64,000 nucleotides of DNA from Nocardia aurea (GCF_003123685.1 NZ_QCYJ01000103.1:62001-126000); one strand, 5' to 3'. Positions 34,509 to 43,652 are shown, numbered from the stretch's first letter. A program made the numbers and translations. The notes: generated from the sequence alone by a model not told the origin.

Positions 34509-34862
34509 GCTATCGGCGGACCCGCGGATCGCCTGTCGCGCCGTCGCGGTCGCCGCCCACCCGCACCGCTCTTCGTCGGCCGGCACGGCGCGCTGGGCGC
34601 GCTGCGTCTCGGACACCGACAGCGGGGACGATCGGCATATGAGATCCGCCAGTTCCATGGCGACGGCCGGCGCCTGCCCGTCGGAGGTCAGGCGATTCAC
34701 GAAGCCGAGGTCGTAGGCGCGCTGTCCGCCGAGATCGGCGCCGGTGACGGGGAGTTCGGTCGCGACGTTGGCCGGTAACCGTCGGGCGGCCCGGAAGAGC
34801 GCGCCGCTGGTCGCGACCACACCCCGCCGCGTCACGGGAAGGAGAAGCGCGCGCGGACACGG
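34509..34862 (-). pseudogene. Enoyl-CoA hydratase remnant, truncated at both ends
   Basis: The minus frame reads VTRRGVVATSGALFRAARRL, ELPVTGADLGGQRAYDLGF, VNRLTSDGQ and so on to TARQAIRGSADSS, a recognisable middle-to-late part of a crotonase. Upstream a different frame gives ARFSFP, the usual lead (ARFSFPEV), so a small deletion has shifted the frame near 34838. The first 110 or so residues and the last 15-20 are missing. It sits at the end of the DUF35/thiolase-like/VOC operon, where it was probably a working gene. Confidence 0.65.
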
Positions 34863-34884
34863 CCGCGGACTTCCCGTGTGACCG

Positions 34885-35337
34885 TCACGCGGTGGTGCTG
34901 TTGTCTTGGGCGGTGTGATCGGCCCGCGCGACCGACTTGCACCTGCAGGTGCCGATCTGGTGCAGTTCGAACATGGCTCCGCTCGGGTCGTAGATGAATA
35001 CCTGCCGGTTCTCGTCTCGGCCGACCTTCCAGTAGGGCGTTCCGAGCCGGTCCAGCTCCGCGCACGCCGCGGCGATGTCGGGGACCCCGAACGCGACGTG
35101 CTGGGTGAACGGATCCCGGTCGGGTGTACGGGCGTACTCCGAGGTTCCTCCGAGGGCGAACAGGTGGACCTGGGTGTCGCCGACGTCCATCCAGAACAGG
35201 GGGATGCCGGGAATTTCGCGGGCGCCGGGGTCGGGACGCAGCCCGAGCACCTCGCCGAAGAATGCCTCGGTCGTGTGCTCGGTGCCGGGCCGTATCCGCA
35301 GCGCCACATGGTGCAGGTCGAATCCGTCCAGTGCCAT
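34885..35337 (-). CDS. VOC-family (glyoxalase/epimerase-like) protein
   Basis: 150 residues, one VOC module: LHHVALRI (His), VHLFALGG, TQHVAFGVPDI (His), MFELHQIG (Glu). These are at the metal-ligand positions, so an active metal enzyme such as an epimerase or lyase is plausible. The start ATG follows GAAGGA; longer frames upstream are not supported. It follows the thiolase-like gene in the same direction. Confidence 0.82.
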   Translation of the reverse strand: MALDGFDLHHVALRIRPGTEHTTEAFFGEVLGLRPDPGAREIPGIPLFWMDVGDTQVHLFALGGTSEYARTPDRDPFTQHVAFGVPDIAAACAELDRLGTPYWKVGRDENRQVFIYDPSGAMFELHQIGTCRCKSVARADHTAQDNSTTA

Positions 35338-35354
35338 GGATGCGGTCCTTCTCG

Positions 35355-36533
35355 TCAGGTGGTGAGCAGCAGGCAGCCACCGTGCGGACCGCCGCCCGCG
35401 GCGGCGAGCGCGACCTGGGCTCCGGCCACTTGGCGATCGCCTGCCTCGCCACGCAGTTGTGCGCAGGCCTCGTAGAGGTGTCCCCAACCGTGCAGGCGTC
35501 CGGCCGAGAGTTGGCCTCCGCTCGTATTGAGCGGCAGTTCGCCGTCGAGTGCGATGTTCTTGCCACCTTCGACGAAGGACGGCGCCTGTCCGTATTCGCA
35601 GAAGCCGAGGGTTTCCAGCCAGACCACGGTGAGGAATGTGAAGCCGTCGTAGAGCTGGGCGGTGTCGACGTCGGCGGGTTTCAGATCGGTCCGGCTCCAC
35701 AGGTGCCTGGCCGCGTCCTGGGCGGCCATCTGGTGGGGATGGCGCCACTGGTCCCATCCGGGATTGTTGCTCATCGCCGAGCCGATGGCCTCGATTCGGA
35801 CCGCCTTCGGGGCGTCCGCCGCGGTCTCGGCGGCCGAGACCACCAGCGCGACCGAACCGTCGGCGGGCAGGTCACAGTCGAACAGACAGAACGGCTCGCT
35901 GATCATCCGTGCCGCCAGGTAGTCCTCGATGGTCAGCGGATCCTTGAGGATGGCGGCGGGATTGTCGGCGGCGTAGCGCCGCTGGCTCACCGACAGCCAG
36001 CCGACCTGTTCGCGGCGGGCGCCGGTCTCGTGCAGGTATCGCTGATAGTTCAGCGCCAGCCAGTTGGCGGCGGACAGCGCACCGAACGGGCGGTGCCATT
36101 GCAGGAAGCCGGTCACGCCCCCGAGGTCGCCGCCGTCGGTCCGCAGTCGGCGGCCGGCGCCCTGCGCGGTGGCCTCCTCGGTGGTGCGGTAGACGAGCAC
36201 ATGTCGCGCCAGGCCCGAGGAGACCGCCATGGCGGCCGCCATGACCGGCGTGAACTGGGCCGGACCCTCCTGGCACGCCAGATGCCATTTCAGCTCCAGG
36301 TCCAGTGCGCCCTTGACCCGCCACGGGCTCGGTCCGTTGAACCCCGGAGCCGCCGGGTACTCCCCGGGCCAGGCGACGAGACCGTCGATATCGGCCATGG
36401 TGAGCCCGGCGTCGGCGACCGCGGCGCGGGCGGCCTGCACAGTCAGGTCGAGACCGGAGCGCCCGAGCCTGCGACCGATGTCGGAACGGCCCAGACCTGT
36501 GATCGCGGCGTCGTGCTCGAATTTTCTCGTCAT
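35355..36533 (-). CDS. Thiolase-like (lipid-transfer-protein type) acyl-CoA lyase
   Basis: 392 residues, thiolase fold. The position of the thiolase His loop reads NTSGGQLSAGRLHGWGHLYE, so the GHP motif is absent, as in Ltp2-type proteins. The nucleophile segment is LACQEGPAQF, which has a Cys but not CxSG. Its ATG overlaps the stop of the DUF35 partner. Established: Ltp2-type proteins with DUF35 partners act as retroaldolases on 3-hydroxyacyl-CoA. That is my preferred role, over a classical thiolase. Confidence 0.78.
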   Translation of the reverse strand: MTRKFEHDAAITGLGRSDIGRRLGRSGLDLTVQAARAAVADAGLTMADIDGLVAWPGEYPAAPGFNGPSPWRVKGALDLELKWHLACQEGPAQFTPVMAAAMAVSSGLARHVLVYRTTEEATAQGAGRRLRTDGGDLGGVTGFLQWHRPFGALSAANWLALNYQRYLHETGARREQVGWLSVSQRRYAADNPAAILKDPLTIEDYLAARMISEPFCLFDCDLPADGSVALVVSAAETAADAPKAVRIEAIGSAMSNNPGWDQWRHPHQMAAQDAARHLWSRTDLKPADVDTAQLYDGFTFLTVVWLETLGFCEYGQAPSFVEGGKNIALDGELPLNTSGGQLSAGRLHGWGHLYEACAQLRGEAGDRQVAGAQVALAAAGGGPHGGCLLLTT

Positions 36534-36964
36534 CGGTCGGCGCCGTCCATGAGGGGTTCGAAGAAGGGGAGATAGATCCGGTCGTGCTGTTCGAAGATGA
36601 CGCGGACGCGTTGCCCGATGCGCACGTTCCCGGTGGCGCAGTTGACCAGCCGGGTCATCAACTGGAGCCCTTCCTGTTCGTCGAGTTCCACGATGGCCAC
36701 GATGTACGGCGGCACGATGCTCGGTAGGAAGGGTTGGCGGTTCACCGTGAAGCTGAAGACCGTGCCGAGTCCGCTGACCGGTGTCGGCACCGGGATGTAC
36801 TCGCCGTTGGGACCGCAGTCGGGGCGGGGTGGGTGATACCAGGTGCCCGACTCCGGGCAGCGCTGGATTCGGAGCAACCCATCGGCGCCGGAGGCCCAGA
36901 AGAATTCCGTCTCCGGTGTGAGGCGCGGCAGGGGCGGGGTGGCCGCGGGGGAAGCCGTCGTCAT
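36530..36964 (-). CDS. DUF35 OB-fold protein, thiolase partner
   Basis: 144 residues from the ATG behind GGAAGG. The N-terminal rubredoxin-like ribbon is degenerate: IQRCPESGTWYHPPRPDC has two of the four usual cysteines. The OB fold follows (GLGTVFSFTVNR, PPYIVAIVELDEQEGLQLM). Such proteins hold thiolase-like partners and bind acyl-CoA. First gene of the minus unit, divergent from the CoA-transferase. Confidence 0.85.
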   Translation of the reverse strand: MTTASPAATPPLPRLTPETEFFWASGADGLLRIQRCPESGTWYHPPRPDCGPNGEYIPVPTPVSGLGTVFSFTVNRQPFLPSIVPPYIVAIVELDEQEGLQLMTRLVNCATGNVRIGQRVRVIFEQHDRIYLPFFEPLMDGADR

Positions 36965-37095
36965 TCCTTTGCCTTCCGGTGGGCTGTTGACGCGGAGCTG
37001 CGTCTCGACCGTATGATACAAGAAGGACGGTTATTGTCGCATATGACACATGGGTAGCTCGGCTGCCCCGGCACCCGGAGGAACTGGAGGACGCG

Positions 37096-38310
37096 ATGAC
37101 GAACGTGTTGGACGGTGTGCGCATCATCGAGGTAGCGATGTGGACCTTCGTTCCCTCGGCCGGTGCGGTCCTCGCCGAGTGGGGGGCCGACGTCGTCAAG
37201 ATCGAGCACCCGGTCACCGGGGACGCGCAGCGAGGCCTGGTGAACTCGAAATTCCTTCCGCAGCAGGCAGGCGGCGTCAACTACATGATGGAGGTCCCCA
37301 ACCGGGGCAAGAGGAGCTTCGGCCTCGACCTGACCAGCGACGAGGGGCGAGAGCTGCTCTACGTACTGTGCAAGACCGCCGATATCTTCCTCACGAACTT
37401 CCTGCCCGACGCCAGGAAGAAGCTGGGCATCGAGCTGGAGGACATCCGCGCGGCCAACCCGGCCATCATCTACGGCCGTGGCCACGGCGCGGGAGTGCGC
37501 GGTCCCGACGCCCACAAGGGCGGATTCGACTCGTCGACCTACTGGGCTCGCGGCGGCATCGGCTACGCGATCAGTCCGCCGGGCGAGTACCCGGTGCGGA
37601 TGCGCTCGGCCTTCGGTGACGTGATGGGCGGCCTGACGATCGCGGGCGGCCTCACGGCCGCACTGTTCCGGCGTGAGCGAACCGGTGAGCCGTCCGTCGT
37701 AGATGTCTCGCTGTTGAACCTCGCGATGTGGAACATCTCGGTCGACATGGCGTCGGCCGGGCTGTTCCCGGAGCAGGACGTCTACCGCTATGACCCCGAG
37801 GCCATGATCAACCCGACCGTCGGCATGTATCCCACCAAGGACGGTCGCTATCTCAACCTCACGATGCTCCAGTCGGACCGCTACTGGGACGAGCTGGTGA
37901 CCGCGATGGGCAGACCCGACCTGATCGATGACCAGCGTTTCGACAGCCACAACATGCGCGAGAAGAACGCGCGGGAGTGCACCCAGGAACTCAAGGCCGT
38001 ATTCCTCAGCCGGACCGTGGCGGAGTGGCGCGAGGCGCTCGCCGATATCGAAGGCGTCTGGTCGCCGCTGCAAACTCCGCAAGAGGTTCATCGAGACCCA
38101 CAGGTGGCGGCCAACGGCTATCTGCCGGTCCTGGAAACCGCTGGCGGAGGCAAACTCGCCGTCGTCTCCAACCCGGTTCAGTTCGACGAGGAGCCGGCTA
38201 CCCCGGTCGCGGCACCCGAGCACGGCCAGCACACCGAGGAACTGCTACTCGAGATGGGATACGACTGGGAGCGGATCATCGAATTCAAGGAGCGCGGTGT
38301 CATCACGTGA
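37096..38310 (+). CDS. Class III (CaiB/BaiF) CoA-transferase
   Basis: 404 residues. The catalytic Asp is probably Asp175 in SAFGDVMGGL; other landmarks are EWGADVVKIEHP, NRGKRSFGLDL and VVDVSLLN. It moves CoA between an acyl-CoA donor and a free acid, so it is an ATP-independent way to activate the substrate. The ATG follows two GGAGGA-like sites. It begins a unit with a CMD-like protein, an MDR reductase and a dehydrogenase. TATGATACAA in the gap upstream resembles the palindrome at 13041. Confidence 0.93.
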   Translation: MTNVLDGVRIIEVAMWTFVPSAGAVLAEWGADVVKIEHPVTGDAQRGLVNSKFLPQQAGGVNYMMEVPNRGKRSFGLDLTSDEGRELLYVLCKTADIFLTNFLPDARKKLGIELEDIRAANPAIIYGRGHGAGVRGPDAHKGGFDSSTYWARGGIGYAISPPGEYPVRMRSAFGDVMGGLTIAGGLTAALFRRERTGEPSVVDVSLLNLAMWNISVDMASAGLFPEQDVYRYDPEAMINPTVGMYPTKDGRYLNLTMLQSDRYWDELVTAMGRPDLIDDQRFDSHNMREKNARECTQELKAVFLSRTVAEWREALADIEGVWSPLQTPQEVHRDPQVAANGYLPVLETAGGGKLAVVSNPVQFDEEPATPVAAPEHGQHTEELLLEMGYDWERIIEFKERGVIT

Positions 38311-38314
38311 CGAT

Positions 38315-38905
38315 ATGAGCCGGGTGACGCTGCGAGCCGAACCGGACGGTGACGACACGCTCGCCGCCATCTACGCCCACGTCACCCGGGAGGCGGGCGG
38401 CGTCCCCCGGCTCTACCAGGCGCTAGGTGCCGCGCCCCACCTGCTGCAAGGATGGATCGACTTCGCCTGGGCGCTGCGCGATGACGCGCGCAGCTCGCGC
38501 GCGTTGCGTGAACTCGCCGTCCTGCGGTGCGCCCAACTGTGCGGAAGCGACTATGTGTGGCGCAGTCATATCCTTCTCGCGGTGCGGGCGGGCGTATCCG
38601 AGGCGAAGGTGGCGGCGCTCGCGTCCGCCGGCGGCGTGGATGCGGCGTTCGAACCGGTCGAGCTGGCGGTTCTCGCCCTGACCGCTGAGCTCGTCGACGG
38701 CGCCGTCTCCGATGCGACATGGCACGCCGCCGCCGCGTATCTCGATGAGCAGATGATGGTGGAGCTCGTCCTCACGGTCAGCTGGTATATCCACGTCGCC
38801 CGCGTCGTCGCCGCACTGGACATCCCGTTGGAGGGCTACCACGCCGCTGTGCCGCCGCTATCCGAACCGGGACCTCGAGGAGGGAGTTCGTGCGCGCGGT
38901 CGTGA
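38315..38905 (+). CDS. Carboxymuconolactone decarboxylase (CMD/AhpD-like) protein
   Basis: 196 residues. The active-site segment RCAQLCGSDYVWRSHILLAV matches CMD-family proteins; there is no AhpD CxxC pair arranged for peroxidase chemistry (Cys spacing is CAQLC). All-alpha fold expected. Possible lactone decarboxylase or peroxidase-like protein; function uncertain. It starts 5 bases after the CoA-transferase and overlaps the next gene by 16 bases. Confidence 0.82.
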   Translation: MSRVTLRAEPDGDDTLAAIYAHVTREAGGVPRLYQALGAAPHLLQGWIDFAWALRDDARSSRALRELAVLRCAQLCGSDYVWRSHILLAVRAGVSEAKVAALASAGGVDAAFEPVELAVLALTAELVDGAVSDATWHAAAAYLDEQMMVELVLTVSWYIHVARVVAALDIPLEGYHAAVPPLSEPGPRGGSSCARS

Positions 38906-39888
38906 TCGAGAAGCGGGGCGCGCCCCCCGTCCTGCGGGACCTGCCGGAGCCGACGGCCAGGGACGGGGCGGTCCTGATCGACGTCGAGACCGCGGGACTC
39001 GGTGGCTGGGATGTCGCCGGTGCCTACCGGCTCGGAATCGAGTACCCGTGCGTTGTCCGAGGCGAGGGTGTCGGGCGTGCCGAGGACGGGCGCCGGGTTT
39101 ACTTCGGCGAGCGATCCGTGGCGCCGTACGGCGCCCTCGCCGAGCGCACGCTGGTGCCCTCCGACGAGGTCTGGGACGTCCCGGACGACGTCGACGACGC
39201 GACGGCTATCACGATGGGCATCGCGGGCACGGGCATTCTCCTGCCGCTGGAGGCGGCGGGGCTCACGCGGGGAGACCGCCTGCTCGTCGTGGGTGGCACC
39301 GGCACACTGGGACAACTCGGCCTGCGCCTGGGACGACACCTCGGGGCGGGGACCGTCGTCGCGGCGGCCCGCGACGCCGCAGCGCTGGAAGCGGTCAGGG
39401 CGCGTGGCCTCGCGGACGAGGTCGTGGTCATGACCGGTGCCGAGGACGACGTCGACCGCATGCGCCGGGCCAGTGGCGGCGAGGGCTTCGACGTGGTGAT
39501 CGACTTGGTCTACGGCCGACCGTTCGAGGCGGCGCTGAAGGCGACCCGGTGGGGTGCGCGACTGGTCACGGTCGGCACCTTGGCTGGATCGGTCGCGTCG
39601 GTCGCGGCCGGTGATCTGCTCTACCGAACGCACACCACCGTCGGCACCGGCCAGCGTTCGCCCGCCGAGCGGCACGGGGTGTGGCGGCGGCTGCTCGGCC
39701 TCGCCCGCGAGGCGGACCTGCGTGTGCCGATCGTGGTCCACCGCCGGCTCGACGAAGGTTCGGCGGCATGGGCGGCACAGGCGGCGAGTCCCCACGCCAA
39801 GATTCTCATCGACGTCGCGGGTGCGCCGACGACGGGACCTCGACGAAAGGACCTCCCTTGTCCACGGACACCACCGCCGAGCCCGTGA
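38890..39888 (+). CDS. Medium-chain dehydrogenase/reductase (quinone reductase-like)
   Basis: 332 residues from a GTG inside the preceding gene's end. Cofactor motif VVGGTGTLGQLGLRLGRHLGA, and VVIDLVYGRPFEAALKATRW. No zinc-binding cysteines of the classical alcohol dehydrogenases. It should use NADPH on an enone, aldehyde or enoyl ester. It is not closely like the MDR at 33495. The last 20 or so residues, after ILIDVAG, read low-complexity Pro/Ser and overlap the next gene, so they may be unstructured. Confidence 0.83.
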   Translation: MRAVVIEKRGAPPVLRDLPEPTARDGAVLIDVETAGLGGWDVAGAYRLGIEYPCVVRGEGVGRAEDGRRVYFGERSVAPYGALAERTLVPSDEVWDVPDDVDDATAITMGIAGTGILLPLEAAGLTRGDRLLVVGGTGTLGQLGLRLGRHLGAGTVVAAARDAAALEAVRARGLADEVVVMTGAEDDVDRMRRASGGEGFDVVIDLVYGRPFEAALKATRWGARLVTVGTLAGSVASVAAGDLLYRTHTTVGTGQRSPAERHGVWRRLLGLAREADLRVPIVVHRRLDEGSAAWAAQAASPHAKILIDVAGAPTTGPRRKDLPCPRTPPPSP

Positions 39889-40775
39889 TCTCCTTCGTCG
39901 GCGCGGGTCGTATGGGGACTCCGATGGTGGAGCGCCTGCGTCGAGCAGGCTTCCCTGTTCGCGTGTACGTGCGCAGCGAAGAGGGGCGCGAGCGTATCGC
40001 GCGCTCAGGAGCATTGGTCAGCACCGATCCGGCGCACGCGTTCGCGGACTGCCGGATCTGCATCGTCTGTGTGTTCTCCGGCAAACAGCTCGAGCAACTC
40101 ACCCTCGGCGCCGAGGGCATCATCTCTCGGCTGCCACCCGGCGCGGTGCTCGTATCGCATGTCACCAGCACCCTCGCCACTACGCGCGATCTGGCGGAGT
40201 CGGCACGGCAGGCGGGAGTCGGATTCGTCGACGCACCGGTCAGCGGGACCCCTGACGATATCGGCCGCGGCGGACTGACGGTGTTGACGAGCGGCGCCGA
40301 CGCGGACCTGCGGATCGTCCGACCGGCTCTGGCGAGCTACGCGAGCACCATCAGCCCGCTGGGCGAGATCGGTCGCGCCACCGCCGTGAAACTCCTCAAC
40401 AACCTCATATTCGCCGCACACATGCAGATCGCGGAAGCCGCGGGCGGACTGGCCGAGCAAGCCGGGTTCTCCCGCGCCGAGCTCGCGGCGATTCTGGACT
40501 CGTGCAGCGGTGACAGCGCGGCGTTCCGCTACATGCGATGCGACCCCAGGAGTTCCCTGCAACCGGCAATGCCTTTTCTGCGCAAGGATGTTCGAGCGGC
40601 TTTGGACTCCCTGAGCGGCGACGACGCAGGCTTCGAGTATTTGGTCGACACCTTGGCGAACGGTCCCCTCGACATCATCATCCCGGATGAACAAGTTCGA
40701 GTGCCGAGCGACTCCGGCGCGACTCGGGGCACAGGCCGCCTGGCGGCCACGGATCGGACCTGCTATCGTAAATAG
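39858..40775 (+). CDS. 3-hydroxyisobutyrate dehydrogenase-like NAD(P) oxidoreductase
   Basis: About 305 residues. Rossmann motif ISFVGAGRMGTPMVERL; DAPVSGTPDDIGRGGLTVL is the substrate loop; the catalytic Lys is in AVKLLNNLIF. It oxidises a beta-hydroxyacid such as 3-hydroxyisobutyrate. TTG start, 8 bases after AAAGG; a GTG nine codons on (39885) is an alternative with no ribosome site. It overlaps the MDR stop by 31 bases. Last in its unit. Confidence 0.86.
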   Translation: MSTDTTAEPVISFVGAGRMGTPMVERLRRAGFPVRVYVRSEEGRERIARSGALVSTDPAHAFADCRICIVCVFSGKQLEQLTLGAEGIISRLPPGAVLVSHVTSTLATTRDLAESARQAGVGFVDAPVSGTPDDIGRGGLTVLTSGADADLRIVRPALASYASTISPLGEIGRATAVKLLNNLIFAAHMQIAEAAGGLAEQAGFSRAELAAILDSCSGDSAAFRYMRCDPRSSLQPAMPFLRKDVRAALDSLSGDDAGFEYLVDTLANGPLDIIIPDEQVRVPSDSGATRGTGRLAATDRTCYRK

Positions 40776-41315
40776 AGGCAACTTAGATGAATTATTAAGT
40801 TAATTATCGGCAAATGAGTGATCGAGCCCGAGTGGATCGAGGTGCGTCGGATCGCGATCGGTTGCGAGCCGATCCGTTCGGATGCGCCGATGGTGATGCG
40901 TTGTCATATGGTCGAATTCGTGATCCAGAGTATGGTCGACGGGTGGATCGTTACCTAACTAATCAGGTTCACTTGGTATACTTAGTTAAGGACATCCCGA
41001 GAGTGGGGTGTCACCGATGATCGGAAATCGCGCTATGGGCTGGAATCATGAGGTGCCAGGCGAATTCGGGCATGAGGCCGACGATGTGGCGCGGCGTGGT
41101 GGAGATCGGTCCGGTGAAGAGCAATGCCGAGTGTGCCTGCTCGCCGACGGGCTGTTGTTGGAGTTCCGGGCGACGGTCGGTCAAGGGCGGAACTTCGCGG
41201 CGGCGGTGCGGCGATGGCCCTCCGAGGTGCAGGTTCTGCTGGACGGCAGAGTGAACCCGGATCTGCCGGTGTTGCCGTGTGGGCGTTTGTGGGACTGATC
41301 GCGCGTCACGTCGGT
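40776..41315. other. Gene-poor region with AT-rich elements
   Basis: No protein I recognise. A 96-codon plus frame at 41008-41298 and antisense frames are open, but their products resemble no family I know and no ribosome site precedes them. AT-rich patches hold ATTAAGTTAATTA (about 40792) and TTACCTAACTAA with TACTTAGTTAAG (40951-40990), which include inverted TAACTA/TAGTTA. Similar TTACNTAG-like elements recur upstream of genes at 46, 50, 55 and 58 kb. May hold a promoter or an unrecognised small gene. Confidence 0.4.
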
Positions 41316-41990
41316 TCACTCGGTCAGTAGTCCGCGGGTCTCGTACGAGATCGGGGCGGTGAGCATCCCGACCCAGCCGTCGACGTAGTTGTGCAGCTGA
41401 GCCTCGCTGATGCGGTGTGTCGTCCGCGCGCTGGAGCCGAGCAGATTCAACACGCTGTTGTACAGCTGAAAGGTGCGGCCCCGGCGCACGCGTTCGGGTA
41501 GATCCTGTAGAGCCGCCTCGACCAATTCCTCCATGCGATCCGAACTCCACGGGTCATCGAGGTGCTGCGGCCAGTATTCGGTGCGGGCTTCCGGATTCTC
41601 GCTGAGCCTGGCGAGGAACGGAACGAACATCTGCCCGGCGCCGATGCTGTTGGCGAGTGGGCGGACGATGAGCCAGACCACGGCGCGCGGATCGGCCTCG
41701 GTGCCGTCGGCGCGCATCTGGTGGAGTACGGCCTGCCGGTCCGCGTCGAGGTCGGCCAGGCGGTATTCGATCAACGCGCGGATCAGTCCGTCGCGTGATC
41801 CGAAGTGGTAGCCGATCACCGACGAGTTGGATTGGCCCGCGGCCAGCTGGATTTCGCGCGAAGTGACGGCGTCCGGTCCTCGGGTGGCGAACAGTTGCTC
41901 GGCTGCCTCCAGTAGTGCGACCCGGGTTGTCTCGCCGGTCGCATGTTTGCGCGTGTTTGCGCGTTCGACGGTGCGTGGCGCGTCTGTCAT
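41316..41990 (-). CDS. TetR-family transcriptional regulator
   Basis: 224 residues. Helix-turn-helix VTSREIQLAAGQSNSSVIGY and YHFGSRDGLIRALI follow the TetR pattern. The C-terminal domain resembles the TetR members with LARLSENPEARTEYWPQH. Divergent from the amidohydrolase, with 228 bases of AT-rich sequence between them; it is a likely repressor of that gene. Confidence 0.88.
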   Translation of the reverse strand: MTDAPRTVERANTRKHATGETTRVALLEAAEQLFATRGPDAVTSREIQLAAGQSNSSVIGYHFGSRDGLIRALIEYRLADLDADRQAVLHQMRADGTEADPRAVVWLIVRPLANSIGAGQMFVPFLARLSENPEARTEYWPQHLDDPWSSDRMEELVEAALQDLPERVRRGRTFQLYNSVLNLLGSSARTTHRISEAQLHNYVDGWVGMLTAPISYETRGLLTE

Positions 41991-42218
41991 CGAACACCTG
42001 TCCCGGAAGTATGTCCAAACCTAATGTTATGACCTTACATGATCGAGGATGGGACGTAGTGGAAGGCAGAGCATCGCAGGATCGGGCAAAAAGATAATGG
42101 ATATTGATTAAAAATGTCTGGACAAGGGCATCTGGAGGTGCGATGCTGGATTCGTGGCGGCCGACCTGGTGTTCCACCGGCATCGTGACCGCGCCTTCGA
42201 ACCTGTTGGGAGATAGAC

Positions 42219-43343
42219 GTGACCAAGATCTGGACGAATTCCGGCGATTCGCACTTCCTGGAGCCGGATGACCTCTGGCAGAGCCGACTGCCGAAACGCC
42301 TCGCAGACCTCACTCCGCGCGCGGAGAAGGAAGCCGACGGAGAGTGGGAGACCGTGCACGTGGACGGTCAGTCGTTCCGGCGAAAGTTGCCCTCTTCGGC
42401 GGCGGTGAAGTTCGTGGAGGAAAGTCACAAGCCCAAAGGTGTCCGTGACGCGCGCGCTCGGCTCGACGACCTCGACAAGGAGGGCGTGTGGGGCGAGGTC
42501 ATCTTCCCGTCGCTGGGTATGTGGGCGTCGACCTTTCGCACCCCGGAACTCCTGAAAGCCTGCATGCGTGCCAGCAACGAGTGGGCGCTGGAGGAGATCG
42601 TCGCTGTATCGAACCGCTATGTCGTCACCGCGCAGATCTCGACCCTGGATGTCGACGACGCCGTGGAAGAGCTGAAATGGGCGGCAGAGCACGGCTTCAA
42701 GGCGGTATTCCTGCCCACGACGCCGCATCCGAGCGCCGACGACTGGCACCGTGACAGCTGGGAGCCGCTGTGGGCGGTCGCCGAGGACGCGGGCATCGTC
42801 CTGGCATTCCACATCGGTACGGATCCGGTCGATATGACCTCGGGCAGTGCCGGTCAGACCTACCGTGGTCCCGGCGGCGCGGTCATGAACTACACCGAGA
42901 CCACGTTCTCCGGTCAGCGCGCCGCGATGAAGATGGTCGCCTCCGGTGCGCTGGACCGCCATCCGGATCTCAAGGTGCTCATCTCCGAGGGAGGCGCGAC
43001 ATGGGTTCCGTTCCTCGGTGACCGCATGATCGAGGGCTACCGTCAGCACCATATGGCGGTGCGGCCCAAGCTGAAGCGCGATCCGAAGGAAATCCTGTTC
43101 TCCCAGATCTACGCCTCGTTCCAGCACGATGAGACCGCGGTCGCGGCCTACGAGCACATGGGCTACAAGAATGTGATGTTCGGCAGTGACTACCCGCATA
43201 TGGAAGGCACTTTCGGACACACCCAGGACACTCTCAAAGGGCTGTTCGACGGAATCTGCGACGAGACTCGGCTGCGGATCACGCAGGGCACCTTCTACGA
43301 GCTGTTCCCGGATGTCCCGCCGGTCCCCGTCGACGCGCACTGA
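42219..43343 (+). CDS. Amidohydrolase family 2 metal-dependent hydrolase/decarboxylase
   Basis: 374 residues, ACMSD-like barrel. N-terminal GDSHFLEPDDLW has one His of the HxH motif replaced (SHF), then VLAFHIGTD, VLISEGGATWVPF and FGSDYPHMEGTF with the Asp. GTG start behind GGGAGA. Paralogue of the amidohydrolase at 10796, but the first metal motif is altered, as in some members of the family that still bind one metal. Followed by a 70-residue protein and a TetR gene. Confidence 0.86.
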   Translation: MTKIWTNSGDSHFLEPDDLWQSRLPKRLADLTPRAEKEADGEWETVHVDGQSFRRKLPSSAAVKFVEESHKPKGVRDARARLDDLDKEGVWGEVIFPSLGMWASTFRTPELLKACMRASNEWALEEIVAVSNRYVVTAQISTLDVDDAVEELKWAAEHGFKAVFLPTTPHPSADDWHRDSWEPLWAVAEDAGIVLAFHIGTDPVDMTSGSAGQTYRGPGGAVMNYTETTFSGQRAAMKMVASGALDRHPDLKVLISEGGATWVPFLGDRMIEGYRQHHMAVRPKLKRDPKEILFSQIYASFQHDETAVAAYEHMGYKNVMFGSDYPHMEGTFGHTQDTLKGLFDGICDETRLRITQGTFYELFPDVPPVPVDAH

Positions 43344-43380
43344 TCGAACCGGCCGGACAGTCGAGAGCGAGGAACGAACG

Positions 43381-43593
43381 ATGGACGACGACGAGAGCGG
43401 TCTGAACGAGAAGCCGCTGGAATTCTTCATGGCGATCGCGAATACCGGTGGCTGGCACGACGGCCAGGCCGTGCTGCCAGAAGGCGATCACTACCGCGCC
43501 TTCTGCACATGCGGTGAGTGGGAGACCCGGGCGCCGACTCAGGAAGAGGGGCTGCGCCAAGCGCGCATTCACACGGGAAGCCTCCCCGCGTAG
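43381..43593 (+). CDS. Small hypothetical protein
   Basis: 70 residues from the ATG behind GAGGAACGA, 37 bases after the amidohydrolase. HYRAFCTCGEWETRAPTQEE contains a CxC pair; the end is GLRQARIHTGS. It may bind metal. Coding appearance is good (high GC third positions), and its position in the unit suggests a partner of the amidohydrolase. I recognise no family. Confidence 0.6.
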   Translation: MDDDESGLNEKPLEFFMAIANTGGWHDGQAVLPEGDHYRAFCTCGEWETRAPTQEEGLRQARIHTGSLPA

Positions 43594-43621
43594 ACCGGTG
43601 GTCCCGCAGCCAGTGTTAGAG

Positions 43622-43652
43622 TCAGAACGTCGTTTCCGAACCGTCGTTCTGA
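43622..43652. promoter_or_regulatory. Operator candidate upstream of TetR gene
   Basis: TCAGAACG (43622-43629) and CGTTCTGA (43645-43652) are perfect inverted arms 15 bases apart, about 17 bases before the TetR start. Autoregulation is likely. TCAGAATG occurs twice near 60250 upstream of the kinase gene, so that operon may share the regulator. Confidence 0.55.

Noticed and set aside
41008..41298. Plus-strand 96-codon frame in the gene-poor region
   Set aside because: No ribosome site, no recognised family and ordinary codon use; kept as unannotated rather than called a gene.
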